Positions 56,095 to 64,000 of a DNA stretch of 64,000 nt are shown here, in pieces. This DNA comes from an uncultured Parabacteroides sp. (lineage in GTDB: Bacteria > Bacteroidota > Bacteroidia > Bacteroidales > Tannerellaceae): the NCBI GenBank assembly GCA_949289155.1, contig CASEMX010000018.1:1-64000 (forward strand). The letters are read 5' to 3'. The position numbers and the translations under genes are program-made. The notes under the pieces were generated by a model. It was given only the letters and a program-made list of their open reading frames with translations, was not told where the DNA came from and did no database searches. Position 1 is the stretch's first letter, and the number at the start of each line of letters is the position of its first letter.

Positions 56095-57873
56095 ATGAAT
56101 AAGATACTGAAAAGATGCATCTTCGTTTGTTTGCTGGGGTGGAGCCTGAATCTTTCCGCGCAGCAGGAACAGACATTCAGCCATACCATAGAACAGGGAC
56201 AGACCGTTTATGCCATTGCGACGATGTACGGAGTGACGCCGGAAGCTATTTATAAACTGAATCCGGGAAGCAAAGAGGGAATCAAAGCCGGCAAGGTATT
56301 GCTTATTCCCAAACGTCCGGCTTCGTTCACGGAGGGTGAGGAGACAGAAACCTATACGTTCCATACAATCGAACGGAAAGAGACGCTCTATGCGGTTTCA
56401 ATGAAGTATAAAGTTCCCGCGCAGTATATCATCGATGCCAATCCCGGCTTATCGACAAAGACATTCACCACCGGAAAGACCATACGTATCCCGCTGAGCA
56501 AAAGCGTGGACCGGAAAAAAGCCGGGACAGTCGAACGGGAGCAGGATGCACCGAAGGAGATAGAATATACCGTCCAGAAAAAGGAGACGATGTACAGCCT
56601 GTGCCGTAAATTCAAGACGTCGAGCTACGAGCTGCTCAAACGGAACCCGAAACTCAAGCGGGGCGTCAAGGCGGGCATGGTTATTTTCATTCCGATAAAA
56701 GACGAGAAGCAGTTGGCTGCGGCAGCGGCTGCTCCGGCTGAAGAGGTCATCCAGTCGGAGACGGAAGTCAATGCGCTGCTCTCCGCGCCGAGAGATGTGA
56801 AGCGGTTGGACCAATTGAAGGTCGCGCTGCTGCTGCCGTTCAATCCGGCAAGGCAGACTTCGGCCTCTTCCCGCTTCATCGAGTATTACGAAGGAATGCT
56901 CCTTGCCGTGGACAGTCTCCGCAACCAAGGATTCTCGTTGGATTTGTCGGTGTATGATACCGGCGACGGGACCCAGCGCATTCGCGAGATACTGACGGGC
57001 GAGACGTTGCCGAATGTCGATTTGATTATCGGCGCGGTTCAAAATGACCAAATCAAGCTGATTGCCGACTTCGCCAAGGCGCACGAGATAAAGTATGTCA
57101 TCCCCTTCACCTCGAAGAATGACGACGTGCTGTCGAACGCTTGCGTCTTTCAGGTGAATACGCCGCATTCCTACCTCTATTCGAAGGCGGCGGAGCGCGG
57201 ACGGAAGTTGTTTGCCAACGACAATATTATCTTCGTCAATTTGCCGGACAAGGAGGAGAAACGGGAGTTTATCCGGACCTTCCAGACCGAGCTGCGCGAC
57301 CACAATATCCCGTTCAAGGAGATGGACTATAACGTCGAGCTGTTTGCCGAAGAGATTGATTCGCTCTACATGGTGGATAGCTGCCGGAACGTGGTCATCC
57401 CCACCTCTTCCTCTATCGAGGCATTACAGAAGATAAAGACCCCGCTGCGGATGCTTGCCGAGACGCAGACCGACTATACGATTGCCCTCTTCGGGTATCC
57501 GGAGTGGCAGACCTATGTCCGCGATGCATTGGACGATTTTTATACGCTCGACACCTATATCTACACCAATTTCTATGCCGACAACTTGGACCGCCCCATG
57601 CACGACTTCTACGACAAGTTCAAGACGTGGTACAGCAAGGACCTTATCAATACCTATCCGAAATATGGTATCTTAGGCTTTGACACGGGGATGTTCTTCT
57701 TCGGCGCGATGAAAAAATATGGGGTCAACTTCGAGGATAAGTTGGAGGACTATCACTATCCGAGCATCCAGACCGGCTTCGATTTCCACCGTGTCAACAA
57801 TTGGGGCGGCTTCATCAACACGAATATTTTCATCGTTCATTACCATAAAGATTATACAGTAACGCGGGATTAA
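56095..57873 (+). CDS. LysM protein with amino-acid ABC-type periplasmic binding domain
   Basis: The 592-residue exported protein has a signal peptide ending LSAQQ near residue 23. Three LysM repeats follow at about 28-72, 82-128 and 150-200 (HTIEQGQTVYAIATMYGVT; HTIERKETLYAVSMKYKVP; YTVQKKETMYSLCRKFKT), which bind peptidoglycan or chitin-like glycans. From about residue 230 comes a periplasmic binding-protein-like region (VALLLPFNPARQTSASSRF, DLSVYDTGDGTQRIREIL, VDLIIGAVQNDQIKLIADFAKAHEIKYVIPFTSKNDD). This fusion is common in Bacteroidales. It may scavenge or sense wall fragments; no transporter is nearby. The next gene starts 1 bp after its stop. Confidence 0.9.
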   Translation: MNKILKRCIFVCLLGWSLNLSAQQEQTFSHTIEQGQTVYAIATMYGVTPEAIYKLNPGSKEGIKAGKVLLIPKRPASFTEGEETETYTFHTIERKETLYAVSMKYKVPAQYIIDANPGLSTKTFTTGKTIRIPLSKSVDRKKAGTVEREQDAPKEIEYTVQKKETMYSLCRKFKTSSYELLKRNPKLKRGVKAGMVIFIPIKDEKQLAAAAAAPAEEVIQSETEVNALLSAPRDVKRLDQLKVALLLPFNPARQTSASSRFIEYYEGMLLAVDSLRNQGFSLDLSVYDTGDGTQRIREILTGETLPNVDLIIGAVQNDQIKLIADFAKAHEIKYVIPFTSKNDDVLSNACVFQVNTPHSYLYSKAAERGRKLFANDNIIFVNLPDKEEKREFIRTFQTELRDHNIPFKEMDYNVELFAEEIDSLYMVDSCRNVVIPTSSSIEALQKIKTPLRMLAETQTDYTIALFGYPEWQTYVRDALDDFYTLDTYIYTNFYADNLDRPMHDFYDKFKTWYSKDLINTYPKYGILGFDTGMFFFGAMKKYGVNFEDKLEDYHYPSIQTGFDFHRVNNWGGFINTNIFIVHYHKDYTVTRD

Positions 57874-57874
57874 G

Positions 57875-58549
57875 ATGAATATACACAAATTCTTTTTCTT
57901 GGCAATCATCGCCGTCGCGACAATAATCGGGAGCGAAGGCCGGGCGCAAACCGGAACGTTCCGGCAAGAATTGTCGGTCGGTCCCTCGTTCGGCGTGACC
58001 TTCTCCAGCGTTTCTTTCTACCCGAAGGTCAACAAGAGCATGAAACAGGGCTATACGGGCGGCGTGGCAGTGCGCTGGGTCACGGAGAAGCATCTGGGGC
58101 TTCAGGCGGAGCTGAATTACACCCAGCAGGGATGGCAGGAGGCGTTCGACGAGCAGCCGCAGTATGCGTACAGCCGTACCCTCAATTATCTGGAGCTCCC
58201 CTTCCTGACCCATATCTATTTCGGGAGCGACCGCTTCCGTTTTTACCTGAATTTGGGTCCCAAGATTGGCTACCTCCTCAGCGAGAGCACCGAGAGCAAT
58301 TTGGGCGACGCCGAGCCGAACCGCACGAACGACCAGCACCATTTGGCGGTGCAGCGGAAGTTCGACTGGGGATTGTGCGGCGGTCCGGGTCTGGAATTGC
58401 GGACGGGCATCGGTTCGTTCCTGCTCGAAGGCCGCTACTACTACGCGCTGGGCGATATTTTCAATAGCAAGCGCAGCGACCCGTTCGCGAAATCAGCCGG
58501 ACAGGTCATCAGCGCGAAAATCACCTACCTCTTCCCGATTCTGAAATAA
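57875..58549 (+). CDS. Outer-membrane beta-barrel protein, PorT-like family
   Basis: The 224-residue protein has a signal peptide ending GRAQ (about residue 24) and alternating short strands with a C-terminal aromatic/hydrophobic end, as in small outer-membrane barrels with the PorT-like or OmpW-type fold (LSVGPSFGVTFSSVSFYPKV, HLGLQAELNYTQQGWQE, FRFYLNLGPKIGYLLSES). It starts almost immediately after the LysM gene, so they are probably translated together and may form a cell-envelope unit. PorT itself belongs to type IX secretion, but that exact assignment is not secure from sequence style alone. Confidence 0.82.
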   Translation: MNIHKFFFLAIIAVATIIGSEGRAQTGTFRQELSVGPSFGVTFSSVSFYPKVNKSMKQGYTGGVAVRWVTEKHLGLQAELNYTQQGWQEAFDEQPQYAYSRTLNYLELPFLTHIYFGSDRFRFYLNLGPKIGYLLSESTESNLGDAEPNRTNDQHHLAVQRKFDWGLCGGPGLELRTGIGSFLLEGRYYYALGDIFNSKRSDPFAKSAGQVISAKITYLFPILK

Positions 58550-58569
58550 ACCGGGCGAAAACGATAGGG

Positions 58570-59171
58570 CGGACGAAATCTCGGTTTGAAATTAGCCCCT
58601 GCTGACGAACGGGACGTAATCTCGATTTGAAATTAGCCCCTGCTGACGAACGGGATGAAATCTCGGTTTGAAATTAGCCCCTGCTGATGAACGGGGCGTA
58701 ATCTCAATTTGAAATTATCTCTTGCTGACGAACGGGGCGAAATCTCGATTTGAAATTATCTCCTGCTGATGAACGGGACGAAATCTCGGTTTGAAATTAT
58801 CTCCTGCTGATGAACGGGACGAAATCTCGGTTTGAAATTAGCCCCTGCTGGTGAACGGGACGTAATCCAGGTTTTGGATTAGTCCCTGCTGACGAACGGG
58901 ACGTAATCCAGGTTTTGGATTAGTCCCTGCTGACGAACGGGACGTAATCCATCCCTGCTGACGAACGGGACGTAATCCAGGTTTTGGATTATCTCCTGCT
59001 GATGAACGGGACGTAATCCAGGTTCTGGATTATCTCCTGCTGACGAACGGGACGTAATCCAGGTTTTGGATTAGTCCCTGCTGGTGAACGGGACGTAATC
59101 CAGGTTCTGGATTATCTCCTGCTGGTGAACGGGACGAAATCCCGACTTGGGATTAGCCCCCGTCGGCGTCC
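58570..59171. repeat. Repeat island R8: fifteen 41-bp units in two subfamilies
   Basis: Fifteen units follow one another, all 41 bp except the tenth (28 bp, 13 bp missing). Units 1-7 have an AATCTC-xxxxx-GAAATT hairpin, units 8-14 an AATCCA-xxxxx-TGGATT hairpin (AATCCAG/CTGGATT in units 12 and 14), and unit 15 AATCCC/GGGATT. A second dyad, GTCCC...GGGAC or GCCCC...GGGGC, spans the unit boundary in several copies. It fills the gap between the barrel gene and the MATE gene and ends about 25 bp before the MATE promoter. Confidence 0.95.
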
Positions 59172-59196
59172 GTTAGCGGAGAAGAGAAAAAAGGAG

Positions 59197-59204
59197 TACC
59201 TTTG
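59197..59204 (+). promoter_or_regulatory. Bacteroides-type -7 element TACCTTTG (MATE gene)
   Basis: An exact TAnnTTTG match lies 49 bp before the ATG at 59254. It falls downstream of an in-frame ATG at 59125 that lies in R8, so the later start is preferred. Confidence 0.7.
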
Positions 59205-59253
59205 CAGGGCGAATGAACCAATAATAGGAATTGAAACGATAAAAAGAGAGATT

Positions 59254-60588
59254 ATGGCAAAGAAAACGGAATATACGAACCGCGAGATATTGACGATAAC
59301 ATTTCCCGTGATGGTCAGCCTCCTGATGGAGCATCTGATTGGACTCACGGATACGGCCTACTTGGGCAGGGTGGGCGAGGTCGAGCTTGGCGCCTCGGCA
59401 CTGGCGGGCATCTACTACTTGATACTGTATATGTTGGGATTCGGGTTCAGCATCGGAGCGCAAATCCTGATAGCGCGTCGGAACGGCGAGGGCAATTACG
59501 CGAAGATAGGCGAGGTGTTTATCCAAGGGTCGCTCTTCCTCATCCTGTTCGCCGGGGTGCTTTTTGCGGCGTCGCACCTCTATTCGCCGTTGCTGCTGCG
59601 CGGGCTGATTGAATCGGATGCGGTTTTCCGTGCGACAATCGCTTACATCGACTGGCGCGTGTATGGTTTCTTCTTCTCGTTCATTTCCGCCATGTTCCGC
59701 GCTTTCTACGTCGGGACCACGCATACGAAGATATTGACCGCCAACTCGCTGGTGATGGTCGGGACCAATGTGGTGCTGAATTACATCCTCATCTTCGGGA
59801 AACTGGGCTGTCCGGCGCTGGGGATACAGGGCGCGGCGATAGCCTCGTCCATTTCGGAAGCCGTGTCAGTGCTTTTCTTCGTGATATATACCTTGCGGCA
59901 CGTCGACCACCGGAAATACCGGCTGTTCAGCGCATGGCACTTCGACGCCAAGATGCTGAAGCAAATCCTCGGCGTATCGATTTGGATTATGATACAGAAC
60001 GGCTTCGCCTTCTGCAGTTGGTTTATCTTTTTCATCGCGATGGAGCATCACGGCGAACGCCCGCTTGCCATCACCAATATTGTGCGCAGCATATCGGCGT
60101 TCCTGTTCATGTTCGTCAACGCCTTCGCCTCGACCAACAGTTCGCTCGTGAGTAACCTGATAGGCTCCGGCCATCCCGAAAAAGTGATGCCGCTCTGCCG
60201 CCAGATGATAAAGCTCTGTTACAGCTTCGTCCTCCCGGTCGCACTGCTCATCGCCCTACTGCCGACATGGTTCCTGCGCATCTACACCGACAATCCGGAT
60301 TTGATACAGAGTTCGGTCGCCTCATTGTGGGTTATGTTAGGGTCATACCTCCTCGCTGTGCCGGCATTCGTCTATTTCATGAGCGTATCCGGTACAGGGA
60401 ACACCAACGTTACCCTTCGCATAGAGATAGTCAGTGTGCTGGTCTATACTTTGGCGACCATTTGGATAGTGGTCGTCCAGCATGCCGACGTCGCCGTATG
60501 CTGGACAACCGAGTTTGTGTATGACGGGATGATTCTCTGCTCTTACCTGTATATGCGTTCAGGACGCTGGCAGAACCGGCGAATCTGA
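59254..60588 (+). CDS. MATE-family efflux transporter
   Basis: This 444-residue integral membrane protein has about 12 hydrophobic helices and the typical MATE start EILTITFPVMVSLLMEHLIGLTDTAYLGRVGEVELGASALAG. Internal halves resemble each other. It should export cationic compounds using a sodium or proton gradient; the substrate is unknown. It is monocistronic, with its own promoter, and a second MATE gene lies about 3 kb away on the other strand. Confidence 0.92.
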   Translation: MAKKTEYTNREILTITFPVMVSLLMEHLIGLTDTAYLGRVGEVELGASALAGIYYLILYMLGFGFSIGAQILIARRNGEGNYAKIGEVFIQGSLFLILFAGVLFAASHLYSPLLLRGLIESDAVFRATIAYIDWRVYGFFFSFISAMFRAFYVGTTHTKILTANSLVMVGTNVVLNYILIFGKLGCPALGIQGAAIASSISEAVSVLFFVIYTLRHVDHRKYRLFSAWHFDAKMLKQILGVSIWIMIQNGFAFCSWFIFFIAMEHHGERPLAITNIVRSISAFLFMFVNAFASTNSSLVSNLIGSGHPEKVMPLCRQMIKLCYSFVLPVALLIALLPTWFLRIYTDNPDLIQSSVASLWVMLGSYLLAVPAFVYFMSVSGTGNTNVTLRIEIVSVLVYTLATIWIVVVQHADVAVCWTTEFVYDGMILCSYLYMRSGRWQNRRI

Positions 60589-60596
60589 GCCCTGTC

Positions 60597-61856
60597 TCAC
60601 TCTTTTACTTCCTCATGGTAGAAGTACTCGACAAGGAACTTCCAGTTTTCTCTGAGCAGCTCTTTGCCATGTTCTTCTCCCAGCAGAGTGGGGACGTGTG
60701 CATCGTCCAACATTCCCTGCTTCACCATCTCGATGAGTGTGTGTGCGCTGCAAAGCTTCACTGCAAAGACTCCAATCGCATGCTCCTTCGCAAATTCTTC
60801 GGAGTAGAACGGATTGTCCGAGTCTTTGATGCCGCGAACGTAGAAGCTTATGCCCTCTACACCTCCCTCAGGAGAGACTGTCGCGGCGAAAGGCGCTACT
60901 TTTGCATCTGCAGGAGCTTTATCAGCAAACTCCATACCCATGTCCTGCGTCAAGAAATTGTAGAAATTACGCTCGTTGTCGTAATATCTGAACAATTTGC
61001 CCTCGTTGAGCTCAAGGAACTTCTCATAGTCCTTTTTGAATTCTTCGAGATGCTTTTCTTTGTCCGCTATCAGTGTGCTAACCGATTCGTCCGCCTTCTT
61101 TTTGAAGAGGTCGTAATCGGGATGACCCTCCGGAACCAATCTGAGTAACCATTGCGGCGAAGTATAAGCTCTGAAAGGAGAGCGGATCTGCATAGCGGCC
61201 CAATGATGGAAATAGAAGATTTCGTTTCCATTGGGAGCGATACCCTCCTTTCTCCAAACCTCCTTAAGAGATTCGCTTAATACTTCCTCCGCATCTGTCA
61301 CCAGATAGGAGTGGTAATGGAACCAATGAAGCAACTTGTCGTAAGCCTCATCGTTCTCATACCGCGTTTCCGGACTAAACAACATACGCATGTTGTCATT
61401 TTCTGGAGCAACGGTCCATTCTTCGCAGAACAAATTATACACCATGTTGGCAGTAGCTTGCGTTACCGGATTTTCCGGACTGACGAACGTGCCCTTTCTC
61501 CAGCCGTGGTACTGCTGAATGTAGTGCCACAGCAAAAAGCGAACATCCTCGAGATTGACTTCATCTTCGTAATAATGGTCGCTTGTCTCGAAGAAGGGCA
61601 GGTAACGCCCGTAATCTTCCTTGTAACTCCGGATGAACGTTCGCCAGATGTTTGTCTGGGAAATGACATCCTCAAAATAAGCCGCCAGGCGTAAAGAGGT
61701 CTGTTTTGCCTCTTTCTCTTCAAAAGAGTTAATTAATCCTGTTGCTTCAAAAATTTCATAAATTCGGTTGGAAATATTGGTATAATACGCATCAACCGAC
61801 GTGCTTTGCGCATAAGGATGCAGCAATAGCCATTCTTTAACAAAAATCTTTTTCAT
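60597..61856 (-). CDS. Hypothetical protein, DUF3843-like
   Basis: This 419-residue protein is rich in Trp, Tyr, Phe and acidic residues and has no signal peptide. The beginning KEWLLLHPYAQSTSVDAYYTNISNRIYEIF fits the Bacteroidetes family I remember as DUF3843; no function is known. It ends 8 bp from the MATE stop on the opposite strand. It is likely cytoplasmic, all-helical, and single-copy. The family name is from memory; the coding call is strong. Confidence 0.85.
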   Translation of the reverse strand: MKKIFVKEWLLLHPYAQSTSVDAYYTNISNRIYEIFEATGLINSFEEKEAKQTSLRLAAYFEDVISQTNIWRTFIRSYKEDYGRYLPFFETSDHYYEDEVNLEDVRFLLWHYIQQYHGWRKGTFVSPENPVTQATANMVYNLFCEEWTVAPENDNMRMLFSPETRYENDEAYDKLLHWFHYHSYLVTDAEEVLSESLKEVWRKEGIAPNGNEIFYFHHWAAMQIRSPFRAYTSPQWLLRLVPEGHPDYDLFKKKADESVSTLIADKEKHLEEFKKDYEKFLELNEGKLFRYYDNERNFYNFLTQDMGMEFADKAPADAKVAPFAATVSPEGGVEGISFYVRGIKDSDNPFYSEEFAKEHAIGVFAVKLCSAHTLIEMVKQGMLDDAHVPTLLGEEHGKELLRENWKFLVEYFYHEEVKE

Positions 61857-62010
61857 TGGAAATTATAAGTTTCTTGAATGTATTCTTCTATCATCTCCTT
61901 ATTCTTTGAAATAATTTGCAATATTCACTAATTTTCATGAGATATGCAACTTCGGAGCGATAGAGTGCGCTTGAGACGAAATGTGCCATTTTATAAGTTC
62001 TTGTGGAAAT

Positions 62011-62062
62011 ATAAAAATGACATGTGAAATGATATAATTGCCTTATTATTCCACATGTCATT
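62011..62062 (-). terminator. Hairpin terminator after the sulfhydrylase gene
   Basis: AATGACATGTG (62016-62026) is the exact complement of CACATGTCATT (62052-62062). On the reverse strand it is followed by TTTTTATATTT. It lies 30 bases after the O-acetylhomoserine sulfhydrylase stop. Confidence 0.75.
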
Positions 62063-62091
62063 GAATGATTTTCAATAGAGGCCAGAGATTT

Positions 62092-63372
62092 TTATCCTAA
62101 AGCCTGTTGAATATCAGCTATAATATCGTTGACATCTTCAATTCCAACAGAGAAACGGATAAGGTCAGGAGCAATTCCTGCTTCGCGTAACTGTTCGTCG
62201 GTTAATTGGCGATGTGTGTGGCTTGCGGGATGGAGTACGCATGAACGAGCATCTGCCACATGGGTTACGATGGCAATCAACTTCAAATTGTCCATGAAAC
62301 GTATTGCCACATCGCGTCCTCCCTTTAATCCGAATGAGAGTACGCCACAGGAGCCATTCGGAAGATATTTCTCAGCAAGGGCATGATATTTGTTGCTTTT
62401 CAGTCCCGGATAATTTACCCATGCCACTTTATCGCATTTTTCCAGCCACTCGGCTACGGCTTGTGCGTTTTTGCAGTGCTGAGGTACACGCAGATGTAAA
62501 GTTTCCAGACCCAGATTCAACAGAAAAGCATTTTGTGGAGACTGGATTGCTCCTAAATCGCGCATTAATTGGCTTGTAGCTTTAGTAATGAACGCCAACT
62601 TTCCAAATGTTTTCGTGTAAGTCAGTCCGTGATAGGATTCATCTGGTTGACACAGTCCCGGATATTTGTCGGCATGGGCTTCCCAGTCGAAGTTTCCGCT
62701 ATCGACAATACATCCTCCTACACAGCAGGCATGACCATCCATATATTTAGTTGTAGAGTGGGTAACAATATCGGCTCCCCATTCAAATGGACGGCAATTG
62801 ATAGGCGTTGCGAAAGTATTGTCCACCACCAATGGTACGCCATGCCGGTGGGCTATACGGGCAAATTTCTCAACGTCCAACACCATTACTCCCGGATTGG
62901 AAATCATTTCACCAAACATCATTTTGGTATTAGGGCGGAAGGCTTTTGCAATTTCTTCTTCCGGAGCATCTTGATCAACAAAAGTGCACTCAATGCCCAT
63001 TTTTTTCAGTGTAACCCCGAAGAGATTATAGGTTCCGCCATAGATGCTGGTAGCACTCACGATATGATCACCTGCTTCACAAATATTAAATGCCGTAAAA
63101 AAGTTGGCAGCTTGTCCTGAAGAGGTCAGCATTGCCGCTACGCCACCTTCTAACTCTGCAATTTTCGAAGCCACCGCATCGTTTGTCGGATTTTGTAATC
63201 GTGTATAGAAATAACCGCTTTCTTCTAAGTCGAACAAACGTGCCATTTGTTCACTCGTTTCATACTTGAAGGTTGTACTTTGATAAATAGGTAATACACG
63301 CGGTTCTCCGTTTTTGGGTTTCCAACCCGCTTGCACGCACAGTGTGCCTTTATTCATTTTTTTTTCTTCCAT
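62092..63372 (-). CDS. metY: O-acetylhomoserine sulfhydrylase / cystathionine-type PLP enzyme
   Basis: MetY makes homocysteine from O-acetylhomoserine and sulfide, or a related step, using pyridoxal phosphate. The 426 residues carry the family signature GYFYTRLQNPTNDAVASKIAELEGG near 53 and the PLP lysine K209 in HSTTKYMDGH. The C-terminal IRFSVGIEDVNDIIADIQQAL is typical of the Cys/Met metabolism PLP family. The exact substrate cannot be fixed from these motifs. A second in-frame ATG (63357, MNKGTLCVQAG) may be the real start; both lie downstream of the -7 box. Confidence 0.92.
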   Translation of the reverse strand: MEEKKMNKGTLCVQAGWKPKNGEPRVLPIYQSTTFKYETSEQMARLFDLEESGYFYTRLQNPTNDAVASKIAELEGGVAAMLTSSGQAANFFTAFNICEAGDHIVSATSIYGGTYNLFGVTLKKMGIECTFVDQDAPEEEIAKAFRPNTKMMFGEMISNPGVMVLDVEKFARIAHRHGVPLVVDNTFATPINCRPFEWGADIVTHSTTKYMDGHACCVGGCIVDSGNFDWEAHADKYPGLCQPDESYHGLTYTKTFGKLAFITKATSQLMRDLGAIQSPQNAFLLNLGLETLHLRVPQHCKNAQAVAEWLEKCDKVAWVNYPGLKSNKYHALAEKYLPNGSCGVLSFGLKGGRDVAIRFMDNLKLIAIVTHVADARSCVLHPASHTHRQLTDEQLREAGIAPDLIRFSVGIEDVNDIIADIQQALG

Positions 63373-63400
63373 TATTCTCTTTATTTAGATTAATTGCCGA

Positions 63401-63408
63401 CAAAAATA
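63401..63408 (-). promoter_or_regulatory. Bacteroides-type -7 element TATTTTTG (sulfhydrylase gene)
   Basis: On the reverse strand a TAnnTTTG match lies 28 bp before the ATG at 63372, in the 109-bp gap after the second MATE gene. Confidence 0.55.
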
Positions 63409-63481
63409 CGAATGAATTTCGAAACCCTATGCCATATTGTTGTTTTTTATACAAGATATATAGTAAGTTTTGTATAAAAAA

Positions 63482-64000
63482 TTATGCGGTTTGCCTAAAT
63501 ACTTTGAGAGAGCGGAACCAAATAAAGGAGGTAATACCTTTCAGAATGCTGGAAATACTGATAGCCCACCATACTCCCGTGATACCCAATCCGGCTGCAC
63601 CTAAGAAAATGGCTAATGGAACACGCAGTGTATTAAATGTAATACTGATAATGGCGGGTGGAACCGTACGCCCCGTTCCATAGAAGAGACCTTGCATAGT
63701 GATTTCTAACATCATAAACATCATTGAGTAACCATCTATGCGCAGAAATTCTCCACCTGCAATATAAGCCGCCTTTTCAGGGACAAATAGGCCGAATAAG
63801 TCACTTCCCCAAAAAACGAATAACAATGTACAGGCTAATCCGAAAATAGACGTCATCAGAAGTGTCATCCGGTAAGCCGTATGAATACGTTCTTGCTTTC
63901 TGGCGGCATAGTTTTGAGCTGTGAATGCACTTAATGCAGTACTGAATCCCTGCGATGTATTCCATGCGATTGCTTCGATTTGCCCTCCGGCTGTCAATGC
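63482..64000 (-). CDS. MATE-family efflux transporter, C-terminal part cut by window end
   Basis: The frame is open to the window edge and shows the last about 170 residues of a MATE pump: hydrophobic helices with IEAIAWNTSQGFSTALSAFTAQNYAARKQERI, a typical second-half segment, and IDGYSMMFMMLEITMQGLFYGTGRTVPPAI. The N-terminal half lies outside. It is on the same strand as the sulfhydrylase gene but separated by that gene's own promoter. Confidence 0.9.
   Translation of the reverse strand, partial: ALTAGGQIEAIAWNTSQGFSTALSAFTAQNYAARKQERIHTAYRMTLLMTSIFGLACTLLFVFWGSDLFGLFVPEKAAYIAGGEFLRIDGYSMMFMMLEITMQGLFYGTGRTVPPAIISITFNTLRVPLAIFLGAAGLGITGVWWAISISSILKGITSFIWFRSLKVFRQTA

Noticed and set aside
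59125..59253. N-terminal extension of the MATE gene
   Set aside because: It begins inside R8 and precedes the promoter box at 59197.
63373..63481. SAM-responsive riboswitch before the sulfhydrylase gene
   Set aside because: The leader after the -7 box is under 30 bases and shows no aptamer-like stems.

Overview
The window is a piece of a Bacteroidales chromosome, probably a gut or oral Bacteroides, Parabacteroides or Tannerella relative. The signs are the promoter element TAnnTTTG upstream of many genes, an F-type ATP synthase operon in the order D-C-x-B-E-F-H-A-G, and families concentrated in this phylum: DUF3667, BACON domains, a GH76 lipoprotein, a DUF3843-like protein, an M6 protease with a T9SS-like tail, and TPR histidine kinases with LytTR regulators. 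I assign the species no further than that.

Layout. 1-2 kb: a DUF6261-like gene cut by the window edge, then a DUF3298 lipoprotein. 2-9.3 kb: housekeeping genes rsmG, an MBL-fold hydrolase, gcvP, a small exported protein, ffh and folD. 9.5-12 kb: two tandem DUF3667 membrane proteins. 12.0-12.2 kb: two identical tRNA-His genes. 12.4-17.4 kb: lysS, gpsA, pgi and a HAD phosphatase. 17.7-19.7 kb: a Tat-type TIM-barrel lipoprotein divergent from a radical SAM protein. 19.8-24.2 kb: carAB. 24.3-28.9 kb: a Crp/Fnr regulator, lutABC for lactate oxidation, and an M64 peptidase. 29.4-35.4 kb: an M6 protease, a small lipoprotein, and a histidine kinase with its LytTR regulator. 35.7-43.7 kb: a reverse-strand cluster of two Ser/Thr kinases, a PP2C phosphatase, two FHA proteins (one with a protease-like domain) and a BACON protein. 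44.3-47.0 kb: pyruvate phosphate dikinase. 47.6-54.8 kb: the ATP synthase operon. 54.9-64 kb: a GH76 lipoprotein, a LysM/binding-protein fusion, a beta-barrel protein, a MATE pump, a DUF3843-like protein, an O-acetylhomoserine sulfhydrylase, and the C-terminal part of a second MATE pump.

The most unusual feature lies between the genes. At least eight intergenic gaps hold tandem repeat islands. Their unit sequences are mostly unrelated, but the unit length is nearly constant: 42 bp in R1, R2, R4, R5, R5b and R7, 41 bp in R8, 40 bp in R3, and 21 bp (half of 42) in R9. Two further arrays have 24-bp units. Most units carry one or two short inverted repeats. In R8 the arms of one inverted repeat change together between units. 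R2 and R5 are the same family in opposite orientation about 30 kb apart. The islands occur in divergent, convergent and same-strand gaps, and one splits the kinase/phosphatase cluster, so they are not simply terminators. I do not recognise them as a described element. A unit of 40-42 bp is close to four turns of B-DNA, so they may be DNA-structural, RNA-structural or protein-binding arrays, or the output of one repeat-generating process.
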